DNA from: Termitomyces sp. T153
Lineage: Eukaryota; Basidiomycota; Agaricomycetes; Agaricales; Lyophyllaceae
Direction: 5' to 3'
Length of the DNA: 64,000 nt
NCBI GenBank assembly: GCA_018296165.2
Contig: JACKQL020000010.1
Location: 310,001 to 374,000, forward strand
The translations under genes were made by a program, and so were the position numbers. The first letter of the stretch is position 1. Each line of letters starts with the position of its first letter. The notes below the pieces were generated by a model that was not told where the DNA came from, did not search any database, and saw only the letters and a program-made list of their open reading frames with translations. Of this stretch, positions 12,711 to 23,107 are shown one piece after another.

Positions 12711-13656
12711 AGCAATCGCTCGCATTCCTGCAACGGGATGTCGCAATACAAAGTGAGGTGAGTCAACTCCATACTCATACGTGTGGCATGAAGCATAATG
12801 GGCAGTTGGTTGCGATGACTTTTCCAGGTCAACTTTCCCATCCACGGAAGTGAAAGTGGATTAGATGACATATTTTGTCTGCCAGGCGGAACATCATCGG
12901 TCGGAGGAAGAACACTGATCTCCGTCGCACGATGATCTTGCTTATCGGCAGCGTAGAGGAGTCCAAAGCCGTATGCAAGCATCTGCAAATCCTCAGATGA
13001 CCAGTCAATACCTTCACTAGGAATTATTGTGGCTGTGACGCGAGCTGCGCCAGTGTGATCGTTCAAATTCTGTAGACATTCCAGATTTTGACTTCAACAA
13101 ATTGTCGAGTTACCAATTGGACGTTCATGGTAATTCCGAATGAACCCAACTGAGCATCGTCCTTTTGTATTAAAACACGAAGGTCCCCTGGATTGACCTG
13201 GGCCTGGGAAGGTGATACTGGAGCATGAGGAGGCGGAGCAATTTCGTAATTAGTGTGGAGTGACTGCCTATCTACAGGGACAGCAACCAGAGGCGGCCCG
13301 TGTGGGGCAGGTGTTGGTACTAGTGGTATCGCTGCTTGCGTGGACGTCAAAGGTACTGTTGATATCACAGGTCCTGAATTAGTGCCAGTTACCTCAGCCG
13401 CCGATCCCGTATCTAATAGTGCTGCTTGAGGTGTGGACACCGCAATCGAAGACGCTCGCCGAACTTCTTGTTGTCTAACATAGTGTCTTGCTTGCAATTT
13501 CCTCGAGGAATAATACCACAGGCCCAGTGCAGTCAAAGTAATTCCTAGTGCTCCAACTAGCGGCGTCCGAGTCCTCAAGAAATTCAAGTTGAACACCTGT
13601 CCTTGCCAGTCAAAAAAAAAAAAGATAAAACTTTGTACACCGAGGGGGTCAATCAA
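12605..13656 (-). pseudogene. Frameshifted membrane-anchored hypothetical, 3' end F-box/LRR-like
   Basis: Reading the minus strand, 13656-13063 encodes a protein with one hydrophobic segment near its N terminus (LVGALGITLTALGLWYY), a Pro/Thr/Ser-rich middle and then a folded-looking region ending VEVKIW. The next frame (13066-12605) continues in register only after a one-base shift near 13075-13085, where ECLQNLNDHTG follows. Its last part (LTHLTLYCDIPLQECERLL, RTSQIT) resembles repeats of agaricomycete F-box/LRR proteins. So this is either a frameshifted gene, a sequencing slip, or a chimera of a membrane protein with an F-box fragment. It overlaps the + strand F-box tail on opposite strands by about 100 bp. 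Function unknown. Confidence 0.4.
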
Positions 13657-13659
13657 ATT

Positions 13660-13815
13660 TGTAGTACGAAGTAAGTAATCCTGCCTCAGTCTTTGGAAAA
13701 GAACTCTTTTATTAACCTGTAGTTAGAAGTAAGTAATCCTGCTACAGGTTGAGGTGAGTACGAGTCATAAAACTAAGCGGGAAAAATAAATGCGTACCTT
13801 CAGTCTTTGGAAAAG
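13660..13815. repeat. Short imperfect direct repeats
   Basis: The phrase agtaagtaatcctgc occurs at about 13671 and 13729, and cagtctttggaaaagaact at about 13687 and 13800, so a segment of roughly 60-110 bp has been duplicated and rearranged here. Confidence 0.6.
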
Positions 13816-15108
13816 AACTGAGGGACTTCGAAATCGAGTCACTACGATAAACCACCAGCCCGGCGGTGGCTGAGAAAAACTATATAGGTACGATCGACGA
13901 TGATCGTACCAGTAAGTAAAAGATGAAGTAAGAGAAAATGACAAAAAGGAGAAATCTGAGCTTGAGTAACCGGGAAGTAACCGACGCCACCGCCACGACA
14001 AGCTGAGAGTCTCTTTTAACAAAATTATAACAGTGCACAAGGATGTAACAATTTCTGGGGATGAGATTCGAGACTTGATATGAGGAAAATGTCGATTCAA
14101 GAAAAGATAGATTTCAGCAAGTAATAAATGGCTGGATCGTTGTTCTGGCTCAAAGCAAATAAAAGGACTCAACCTTATTAACACAAGGACTCGCCAAGAG
14201 GACTCAATTGCTGCTTTGTATTCAACATAGCTCAAGACTAGAGCATTATTCCAGATTCGTGCATTCTTGTATGATATGACAATGATCATCAAACTCCTTA
14301 CAAGTAACTATGCAGCCGACTTTTTTTGGTTCAATAGCCAACTACATAACTTTGGGCACGAAATCTTGTGCATAAACTATATGCATACAATAGAAACATC
14401 AGAATATGACGTGGACGAAAGTTTGACTCAAATCTTCACTTCTTTCAACCTCTACTCCAGTGAAGCCGGAATTATTGCGAAACCAAGCTGACTGGCAGGT
14501 GAAAGCTGGCCCTAAATCCAATTTCCATCTTCTTCTGACATAAACAGTCTAATACACCTGTTTGGATGTTCTTCCAGATATCAAGACAGTCAAAGGTAGA
14601 GAGGGTAGGATATAAAAGCTTGAAGTTGATATGATGGAGAGAATGGAGATTGAATAATTACATCATTGGCCCGATGTGGTCGTCTGACTGCAATTTCAAA
14701 GACTCTAAACAAGATCGTACCACACGTACACCAAGTAGACCGAAAGATAGAGTTGGTTCGCTGGCTAGATCCCTAAGTATTTTGTTGATGGTGAACTCCT
14801 TCAAAGTTGTACCGTGGAACAGGAGATAAGTGCAATCCTGTAGTGAAAGTGCTGGAAACTGAACCGTAGGGACCTAAACAATCACAGATACCGTAAGTAT
14901 CTCAATCTAAGGTACAATCAGTAATACGCAAGTCCGTAAGTAACTAAAACTCACCCTCAGTCTGTGATACAATGACTGAGGGTGTTGTCTGTATAGTAGG
15001 TCATATATATATATAAATTGTCTGCTTTGTCCCCATTGTGTGATAGCTGTGATATGCCAAAGGAGTGGCCATCCAGTGGCCGTTCACGATCGAGGTACGC
15101 TTACGGTG
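13816..15108. other. Intergenic, no supported gene
   Basis: I see only short frames without family features. A short (TA)n run lies at about 15004-15016. Confidence 0.5.
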
Positions 15109-15669
15109 TTACGCGCCACAGATCGCAACAGAAAGATCACAAGTAAGATGAAGCATAGTAAGGAATGGAGGAAGGTAGATGCGAGCGGCAGCCACGATGC
15201 GCAATCGTCGGCGATGACCAGTCCATATCAAACAATGGAGATTCTTGGATCCGTCAAGTGGAAGAAGCGAAGGTGAGTTTGCCTCGTATGGAAGTTCAAT
15301 CGTAGGTAAAACTATTGTCAGTTTGGTCCAGAACTCTAATCCGATCTCTTCATAGGCAAGAACAGCAAGGTATTCTCCAAGACGTCTAAATCCAAGATCC
15401 AAAGGCCAGCCTGCCCGTCGCGGATAACCAAAGTCTGCAACGAGGTTGAATGGTCTGCTAAAATCAATTTGACCTGCAAAGTGCCACAGGAGAGCGACTG
15501 GATTGGAGTGTCCCGAGCACCAATTTGGATGAAGGGCTATGTACATGCAATTGCTATTTTGTCTTTTGGCAATGTAGATACGTGGCCATTCACTCGAATA
15601 AGGAGCATCCTTGTAGAGCCAGTCATAGGTCTGTTCCATGGGCTCATACTGAAGGAAGCATACACTCAA
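15109..15669 (-). CDS. Hypothetical protein, possibly with a missing 5' exon
   Basis: An open minus-strand frame whose first half looks protein-like (YDWLYKDAPYSSEWPRIYIA, WCSGHSNPVALLWHFAG, LGFRRLGEYLAVLAYEEIG). Its last 60 residues are less convincing and may include an unspliced intron. CCTTCAG just before the YEPMEQ segment could be an acceptor for a small first exon near 15700-15760. I recognise no domain. It could be a real single-copy gene or a decayed fragment. Confidence 0.35.
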   Translation of the reverse strand: MSVCFLQYEPMEQTYDWLYKDAPYSSEWPRIYIAKRQNSNCMYIALHPNWCSGHSNPVALLWHFAGQIDFSRPFNLVADFGYPRRAGWPLDLGFRRLGEYLAVLAYEEIGLEFWTKLTIVLPTIELPYEANSPSLLPLDGSKNLHCLIWTGHRRRLRIVAAARIYLPPFLTMLHLTCDLSVAICGA

Positions 15670-15739
15670 ATTTCATTTCAAATTGAAGGAAATACGACGG
15701 TACTCACAGATCTTTACTATTCGCTGGCGACATGAAATC

Positions 15740-17302
15740 AGACGCACTTCTTACTAGTTTTTGCGCCATTGTCGCTTTCTAAAAATTCGTCTGTCCTGTT
15801 GGGGTTGATGACGGAAGTAGAAACGGAAGGATCTGAATGCAAGCGTGTTGTGATGAGATACTCAATATATAAACACCAGAGCATAGGTTGGTTGCATCCG
15901 AAACCGCAGCTATGACAATAACTCTCTGGCATTGTAACAACCACGATAATAGAGCTAGAAGATACGCATTTGTGAGCACAAACAGTAAAACAATAAGCAG
16001 AGATTTGTGGAAGTGATGAATCCAAGACAAAGAATTTTCCGAATACCGCTGATCAATCGATTACCCTCAATCGACCGATGTTACACTCCGAGTGAGTGTA
16101 TTTATAAACAGCCAATTAAAACATTGGTATTAACAGCAACAAGAACACCAAGATTCCGATACATGTCCCTGAGAGGAACTTGCAAGGAAATTGGGTCATA
16201 TTTTTTTTGGTTTAGTCTTGTGGATTTCAAAACATAAAAATGGAGTCGGGGACTGGCACTTGTGCCACTAGGATGATGATTTTTGACGATCTCAAGTAGG
16301 ATAGCCTACAGGCTCGGAATAATCGTATTTACATCAGCAAGTTCAGGAAGATCTGGTATTCTCCATCTGTCATATCTTGAAAATTTCTCCGATTTTACAA
16401 GATTATTTTTTACATCACGCGTCATACAGAGGGATGGATCGAGATCAACAGGTTGTATCGCAAACCAGGCCTCGAATTAGACGGGACTATTGTACGCCAC
16501 AGAGTTGCCAAGACAATACGGCGAGTCAAAAGACCGGTATCATAAATCATTTATTTCAAGGCCTTTTCCAAGGTCAGACAGCACACGGTCCCAAGCCATG
16601 TCGAGGTGAAGCAAGACTTCGAACGCTTGATATTTGAGGTTTACCAACGATTTATGCGTCTGATTCTTCCAAGTATCCACAAAGGTCTGACTATTGACTT
16701 AGACTGATCGTCCAGCCAAGGTCACGAGGAATGGACGATCCTAGCAGACAAGTTTTTACCTCGACGAAGCTGACGAAAGAACACACGGTAAGTCAAAGAA
16801 GACCCAATAACCATTTTGGTATACGAATCAGGACCACAAGAAAATGATGAGGCCAACCAATGCAAAGTTTCTCAAACAAATAACCGGAATGGTGACAAAA
16901 TGATGATATAGAATAAGGGGTGATGATGGGAACAAGAAGGTGATGGCGATAAGGAGATTGCATGTGTAGAACAGTTGAAGAATGAAGACATCAGGAAAAG
17001 GAAGAAGGGGTATCAACGAATTCGGGGGATCGTTTGCCCACCGTCAAATCACAGAGCTGAAGTGCACTGTGATAAATGATGAATGTTGTACCGTGTATAG
17101 ATATAGTATATAACCACCTATAGTGGTGCAGTCACTCCTGACCATAGAACATCGAGCCAAGAAAGCCGATAGTCAGAAGCAGAGAGTGGGAAGGAAGGGA
17201 GCGAGGGCAGCCTGCCAGCCCTGTGAAAAAGATATTTAGTCAAATTGAAAACCTCAACGCCACGCCACACAGCCGAAAGCCCCTGCGGAACATAAAGAGT
17301 TA
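15740..17302. other. Intergenic, no supported gene
   Basis: Only short frames. The minus-strand frame at 15779-16030 has a hydrophobic N terminus but no supporting context. The part next to 17302 is the 3' flank of the membrane-protein gene. Confidence 0.45.
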
Positions 17303-18926
17303 TCACATGCCACCATAGGCATCTTCGGGGTTATAGACGGTATACGACGACATCGGACGCCGGGCGTTGGACGTAGTGGGGGCGACAGAAGTGTGAGCGA
17401 CAGTGCTCGCCGCGGGATACCCAGATGCAGAGAAAAGCGACGCGTTGTTCACAGCCGCCAAAGTATCAGGGGCCACCTTGACGTTGCGTTGGATGTTCGC
17501 ATATTTCGGGTCATTCTCATATGGGTCGTTATTGGGTTGCGAGGGACGGCGGATGAGAACTTCGTGCTTTGAGTGACTTCCACTAGTGGAGTGGGAATGG
17601 GAACTATCAGGAGATGCAGATTTAACTTGGGCTGCAGCACGAGAGGTGGAAGCAGAGGTAGATGGCGGAGCGCTGGAGATAGAATTGGGAAGGGGTGCGT
17701 TGACCACGGCTGTGGAAGGATATGCGTCTGGAGCGAAGGAGCTCCGATATCCTTGTTGTTGCTGATATGGCCGCTGCGGGAACTGGAACTGCATGGGCGG
17801 GGCACCGAACGCCGCCTGACCATGGGAAACGTAACGATCAGAGGCGGCGTTCGCACCATAAACATCCGCGTAAGGATCGTGCACAATTTGTCCGTCCGCG
17901 CCGTACATCCCAACGCTGTATTGTGCAGCAGCGGTAGCGTAGTGTCCGTAAGGGTCAGCGCTTTGTGCTGCGTGCTCGCTATACGGACTCGCTGCGGATA
18001 CTTGAGGAACAGCGGGGGCGTTTAGATGTCGGGAAATCATGCTGGGAGGACGGGGACCACGCTGTTCTGGCATCTTCTCCTTCGGGGTAGGTGGGTCATT
18101 AAGAAGAAGAGCAGAATGGCGGAACTTGGATGCATTGAATACCAAAGTATCGAGTGACTTTCTACGATAGTGCCTCTGTAGATAATGTTTCAGATACACA
18201 TTCGGATGGTGTAGAACGTGACTCACGACAACGACGAATACCACGGCAGCAAGAAGCGCCAAACCAGCCAGACCACCAACCACACCCCCAGCAATGGCGC
18301 CGCCGCTGACTGCACCAGTAGCTACGGGAGTAGAGGAAGCCGATGCTTTAGCAGATGTCGCAGCATGACTAGTAGAGCTGGGCTTCACAGCAGTGGTTAA
18401 TGTGGAAACTTTGACGGACGCAGACTGAAAAAAACTGGAAGTGAGCTAAAGTTGATAATGAAATTCAAAATTTTGAACCTTGGATGAAAAGGTCGACGAG
18501 AATGCGACCGATGATGTTGTGATGACGGGAAAAACGGAAGTGGTGGTTAGAACGGGGCCAGCCACAACAGTGTCAGGTGCAGTCGGGACCACGGGCTGGA
18601 CGATGGAAAGAGTAGTTGCACTGATAGGAGTGCTGATTGGATCATCAGGCCTAGGATCATCAGACTTATGTACTGTTGCAGGCCCAGGTCTTGCGTCTGT
18701 AGCTGCACAGGAATCAGCATGACAGGACTTAAATGAAACTAGAAGATACAAACGCACCAGGACGATCTGTGGGTGGGTCATCCTCTTGTTTTTGCTTCTC
18801 CTTTCCTTTTTCCTCTCCAGCAGTGGTGGTGGTGGTGGGTGCAGGTGGCAGCTCTGAAGCAATGGTGACTGCACGAGCAACGAGACCGCGGTGATGGCGA
18901 GCAACTCTGATGTTTTCGTGGAACAT
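17303..18926 (-). CDS. Single-pass membrane protein, paralogue A
   Basis: Model: exons 18758-18926, 18479-18702, 18227-18424, 17303-18175 (minus strand; 1464 nt, 487 aa), with introns of 51-55 bp. The order is: short basic N terminus starting MFHENIRVARHH; Ser/Thr/Pro-rich, probably O-glycosylated segment; one Gly-rich transmembrane helix (GGVVGGLAGLALLAAVVFVVV); and a long cytoplasmic tail rich in Tyr, Ser, Pro and Gln. The tail begins with FRHSALLLNDPPTP and RPPSMISRHL and ends DAYGGM. No clear signal peptide is seen, so the helix probably acts as signal-anchor. The layout resembles fungal wall-stress or mucin-like sensors, but I recognise no named domain. Its paralogue lies at 26920-29019 on the same strand with the same intron phases. 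Confidence 0.85.
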
Positions 18927-19689
18927 GGTTGAAGGGGTATCTGAGTTAAGCGTTACGGGGCGTTAAAAGAAAGGGAACGAAAAAAGAATGTGAAGTCGAG
19001 GTAAGGACGCTGTGGAGGCTTCAGCTTGTGAGAAGCTCAGTGGAAGGAGAAAAGGATCAACTTAGGTATTTCCGAATTTTCTCACACGCATCTGGGTTGC
19101 CTTGCAACGACCATTTTTGCTTATTGAATACGATGTCTCTTTGATGTCAGCCTTATCTCTCCCTGTGAAACGCTTCGACACTCGACTCTTCTTGCATGAA
19201 TGCTTTGGCGTGACCATGGCGTTTAGCTGATCATTTCATCACCCTTGTACTATCACCTCTGAATCAATCCAATCAGGACTGCCTTGCTTCTCTACTCCTG
19301 TGGCATCCCGTAATTTGAATGATATTGCGACGCTGTATCTAGAAATGGGGATGACAGAAGAAATGTCAGATATGCACAAAGACGAATATTTACAGAAGGC
19401 CAAGTGAAGCAGTTTCCAGTTATATAGTATTCGAAATCTCAGCAAACCTGTCTAGGCGCGGAGGGTTACGTATGTATGCATTCCCCTTGAAAAACACTCC
19501 CTGGACGACACTTAATAATCTTGCCTATGTCCCGTATCAGTGTTCTTGACGGGCCGTACCCTAAGATAATACGCTCTTTTCCTAGTTGACAAGGAAATGG
19601 CATCAATTGATCCCCACCGAACTAGTTCAGATGCTTAGACTCAGTGGATGCGCTACCGCCCACCAGGCCGTCAATTGGCAATCGCACAC
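18927..19689. other. Intergenic, 5' flank of membrane protein A
   Basis: No gene is supported. It separates the membrane protein gene from the pheromone-precursor repeat array. Confidence 0.45.
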
Positions 19690-19817
19690 AAAGGAGAATT
19701 TTGCATAAAATCGCTGAATTTAGACCTCAAACCCTCATCGGCAGACTAGCTATCCAAAACAAGACAACCATCGTCCCACCATAGGATTATGGGTATAACG
19801 AGTAATAATTTAAATTA
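19690..19817. repeat. Diverged relic of the pheromone repeat unit
   Basis: The segment cgctgaatttagacc...ggcagactagctatcc matches, with many changes, the left end of the repeat units that follow (gtgctgaatttaaagcc...ggcagactagttatct). Only this 3'-flanking part of a unit is recognisable, so it looks like an older, decayed fourth copy. Confidence 0.5.
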
Positions 19818-20129
19818 TCCAATCTCAAATCTCAATCACACAAAACGAACACAAAAACGTGCTGAATTTAAAGCCAAAGCCAAAGCTCGTATAGGCAGAC
19901 TAGTTATCTGAAGCAAACGACCATCACCCCCCCAGAACCACGCATAGCAAGTAATGACCCATATCCCTAACCGAAAATATCCCCTGCTTTCGAACGAAGA
20001 GTGATAAATATTGATAACGTTATAGCCTTGGTTTACTGTCTGATCAATTGTGAGTACAAGTACAAATTCACCTGAGGGGCATGAAGAACTTACAGGATGA
20101 TGATACGACTGGTGCGGCCGCGCGCGCGC

Positions 20130-20306
20130 TCAGGCGACGACGCAATATGAAGTCACGTCATTGCCTTCAACCTCCTCATTGGAAGGGATATCCTGTCTGG
20201 CGAAGACGACGCAATATGATGTGACGTTGTCGCCTTCAACCTCCTGACTGACGGGCTGGATGTCGGCGGGGTTGGAAGAGATGTTGAGAGCGACGAAAGA
20301 ATCCAT
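20130..20306 (-). CDS. Mating pheromone precursor, copy 1
   Basis: A single-exon frame of 58 codons plus stop. It begins MDSFVALNIS, matching the usual MDSF start of homobasidiomycete pheromone precursors, and ends TSYCVVA-stop, a CaaX box. In this family the cysteine is farnesylated, the last three residues are removed and the C terminus is carboxymethylated, while the N-terminal part is cut away; the mature peptide signals through a STE3-type receptor. Residues 22-35 (EVEGDNVTSYCVVF) are nearly repeated at 45-58 (EVEGNDVTSYCVVA), so the precursor holds the pheromone-like module twice. ATG 20306 lies about 65 bp downstream of a TATA box. No other start fits. Very likely functional by sequence, but expression is not shown. 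Confidence 0.88.
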   Translation of the reverse strand: MDSFVALNISSNPADIQPVSQEVEGDNVTSYCVVFARQDIPSNEEVEGNDVTSYCVVA

Positions 20307-20370
20307 TTGATGAGCTGGAGTGAATGTAGGTGCGATGCGATCCTGGAAACTTTGGGCTATCGCGAGGGGG

Positions 20371-20378
20371 TTTTTATA
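20371..20378 (-). promoter_or_regulatory. TATA box of pheromone precursor copy 1
   Basis: TATAAAAA on the minus strand about 65-72 bp before the ATG. It adjoins a block (20341-20370, tcctggaaactttgggctat then cgcgaggggg) that is conserved in all three units. Confidence 0.6.
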
Positions 20379-20844
20379 CGTTCACGCGAGTCCTATTCTG
20401 AGGTACGATTGAGCGGAACATTTGCCTGGCTCTCTTGTCTGTGGACGCTCATGCAGGCGCGAGCCCGTATTGTCTATATCTTTTTCGGAGTAGGGACAAA
20501 GTTGGTGAAAGAGACGGATTTTCTAATTTGGTCAGGTGGAAGGCATGGTTTGCTCAAAAAGGGAAGCGCTAATTGTTCTTGGTGGACAAGATCACTGATT
20601 AGGATATTGGCCAGGGAGGATGATAAGAGACCGACTCAGGGTACCTTGAAAATGTATATGCAGTCATTGGTTCTAGGTAAGTTGAATACGAGATTATTGT
20701 CTTACACGTTGATTGTCTTCGAGCGAAAGTTACAATATTGAGATTATGAAAATAGCCGAGGTGAAGATCTAGCCGTTCAGGGACTATCACCGTATACGCG
20801 GGTACACGGACAAGAGTCGTTGGAACAGGCGTCAGTGAAGCTAG

Positions 20845-21027
20845 TTGCCCTCCGCATTATTTATGTCTTTCAAAGTCGTGTCGATGATGCAGGACAAAAT
20901 GTATACAACATCATATGAGTTCCGGGTCTGCGATACTTACGACATCGAGGGACAAAGTGGGCAAGATAGGCGTTTCGAAAATTCCTACGTCGAATGTTGT
21001 ACGACTTCCAGTAAGCCATCTTGCTAA
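20845..21027 (+). other. Spacer frame in unit 1, homologous to 22200-22424
   Basis: The + strand spacer between pheromone genes contains a frame with the phrase YEFRVCDTYDIEG. Unit 2 has the matching HEFRVCDSDTYDVEE at 22200-22424. Conservation could simply reflect the recent duplication, and no domain is recognised. Possibly a remnant of another gene carried along in the unit. Confidence 0.25.
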
Positions 21028-21519
21028 TTGTTGGTTTCTTGGCTGTGCTGAGCAGATGCGCCTTTTTTTACAGTGAAGAATGTTTGGGCCCGTGTACTAG
21101 TATCCCAGGCACTTGACCCTAAAAAATGTGTAGGTCCGGCGGCCACAACGAACTGGTACAGTGGCTCATATCTCAAATTGATATAGACTTCTGGGGTCAC
21201 CAACTTATCCAATCTGAAATCTCGATCATACAAAACGAACACAAAAACGTGCTGAATTTTAAGCCAAAGCCAAAGCTCGTATAGGCAGACTAGTTATCTG
21301 AAGCAAACGACCATCACCCCCCCAGAACCACGCATAGCAAGTAATGACCCATATCCCTAACCGAAAATATCCCCTGCTTTCGAACGAAGAGTGATAAATA
21401 TTGATAACGTTATAGCCTTGGTTTACTGTCTGATCAATTGTGAGTACAAGTACAAATTCACCTGAGGGGCATGAAGAACTTACAGGATGATGATACGACT
21501 GGTGCGGCCGCGCGCGCGC

Positions 21520-21696
21520 TCAGGCGACGACGCAATATGAAGTCACGTCATTGCCTTCAACCTCCTCATTGGAAGGGATATCCTGTCTGGCGAAGACGAC
21601 GCAATATGATGTGACGTTGTCGCCTTCAACCTCCTGACTGACGGGCTGGATGTCGGCGGGGTTGGAAGAGATGTTGAGAGCGACGAAAGAATCCAT
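21520..21696 (-). CDS. Mating pheromone precursor, copy 2
   Basis: Same 58-codon precursor as copy 1, displaced by 1390 bp and, as far as I can read, identical in coding sequence: MDSF start, duplicated EVEG(DN/ND)VTSYCVV module, CVVA CaaX end. The identity of copies 1 and 2 points to very recent duplication or gene conversion, so both probably yield the same pheromone and raise dosage rather than add a specificity. The same TATA-containing promoter precedes it. Confidence 0.88.
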   Translation of the reverse strand: MDSFVALNISSNPADIQPVSQEVEGDNVTSYCVVFARQDIPSNEEVEGNDVTSYCVVA

Positions 21697-21760
21697 TTGA
21701 TGAGCTGGAGTGAATGTAGGTGCGATGCGATCCTGGAAACTTTGGGCTATCGCGAGGGGG

Positions 21761-21768
21761 TTTTTATA
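21761..21768 (-). promoter_or_regulatory. TATA box of pheromone precursor copy 2
   Basis: TATAAAAA on the minus strand at the same distance from the ATG (21696) as in copy 1, with the same flanking conserved block at 21731-21760. Confidence 0.6.
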
Positions 21769-22199
21769 CGTTCACGCGAGTCCTATTCTGAGGTACGATT
21801 GAGCGGAACATTTGCCTGGCTCTCTTGTCTGTGGACGCTCATGCAGGCGCGAGCCCGTATTGTCTATATCTTTTTTGGAGTAGGAACAAGGTTGGTGGTA
21901 GAGACGGATTTTCTAGTTTGGTCAGGTGGAAGGCATGGTTTGCTCAAAAAGGGAAGCGCTAATTGTTCTTGGTGGACAAGATCATTGATTAGCATATTGA
22001 CCGGGGCGGGTGATAAGAGACCGACTCAGGGTACCTTGAAAATGTATATGCAGTCATTGGTTCTAGGTAAGTTGAATACGAGATTATTGTCTTACATGTT
22101 GATTGTATTCAAGCGAAAATTATAATATCGAAGTTATGAAAATAGCCGAGGTGGGGAGCCGTTCAATCACTGTGTACGTGGGTACGCGGACAAGAGTCG

Positions 22200-22424
22200 T
22201 TGGAACAGGTGTCAGTGAACCTAGATGCCCTCCGCATGAACTACGTCTTCCAAATTTGTGTCGATAAGGCAGGACAAAGTGTATACAACATCTCACATGA
22301 GTTTCGGGTCTGCGACTCGGATACCTACGACGTTGAGGAAAAAGGTGACAAGATACGCGTTCCAAATATCCCTACATCGAGTGTTGTACGACTTCCAGTA
22401 ATTCATCTTGCTGTTGTTGGTTAG
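22200..22424 (+). other. Spacer frame in unit 2
   Basis: The 74-residue frame looks protein-like (LRMNYVFQICVDKAGQSVYN, FRVCDSDTYDVEE) and is related to the frame at 20845-21027 in unit 1, where it is less intact. I do not recognise a family. Treat as possible gene fragment. Confidence 0.25.
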
Positions 22425-22853
22425 TTGGCTTTGATTATCGGCGACCAACTGAGCAGATGCCTCTAAAAATCTGTGGGTCAAGCGGCAACCTCCATACAAA
22501 GGCTTATATCTCATCGATATAGACTTGTCACTTCTGGTCACCAACTTATCCAATCTCAAATCTCAATCATACAAAACGAACACAAAAACGTGCTGAATTT
22601 AAAGCCAAAGCCAAAGCTCGTATAGGCAGACTAGTTATCTGAAGAAAACGACCATCCCACCCAGAACTAGGCATATCAAGTGATAACCCCATATCGCTAA
22701 CTGAAAATATCCTGCTCCCTTTCGAACGAAGACCATGATAAATACGAATAAAATATAGAGTGTTGGTCAACTGTCCAGTCAACGGTAAGTACATATTCGG
22801 CTCAGAAGCTGAGAAGAGCTTACAGAATACTGATGCTGCCATCACACGAGCAC

Positions 22854-23030
22854 TCAGGCGACGACGCAATATGATGTCACGTCATTGCCTTCAACCTCCT
22901 CATTGGAAGGGATATCCTGTCTGGCGAAGACGACGCAATATGATGTGACGTCGTTGCCTTCAACCTCCTGACTGACGGGCTGGATGTCGGCAGGGTTGGA
23001 AGAGATGTTGAGAGCGACGAAAGAATCCAT
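22854..23030 (-). CDS. Mating pheromone precursor, copy 3
   Basis: Third 58-codon precursor with the same MDSF start and CVVA CaaX end. Its first module reads EVEGNDVTSYCVVF, matching the second module exactly up to the last residue, whereas copies 1 and 2 have DN there. The flanking sequence is clearly more diverged than between copies 1 and 2, yet the coding sequence is almost unchanged, which suggests selection to keep the peptide. The mature C-terminal peptide is predicted to be the same as in the other copies. Confidence 0.86.
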   Translation of the reverse strand: MDSFVALNISSNPADIQPVSQEVEGNDVTSYCVVFARQDIPSNEEVEGNDVTSYCVVA

Positions 23031-23099
23031 TTGATGAACTAGAGTTGGACTGGATGTAGGTGCGATGTGATCCTGGAAACTTTGGGCTATCGCGAGGGG

Positions 23100-23107
23100 T
23101 TTTTATA
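23100..23107 (-). promoter_or_regulatory. TATA box of pheromone precursor copy 3
   Basis: TATAAAAA on the minus strand about 70-77 bp before ATG 23030. The adjoining block tcctggaaactttgggctat and cgcgaggg is retained although surrounding sequence has diverged. Confidence 0.6.

Noticed and set aside
20307..22125. Plus-strand frames of 144 and 142 codons (20307-20741, 21697-22125)
   Set aside because: They run antisense through the pheromone promoters. Their similarity comes from the tandem duplication, and they show no family features.
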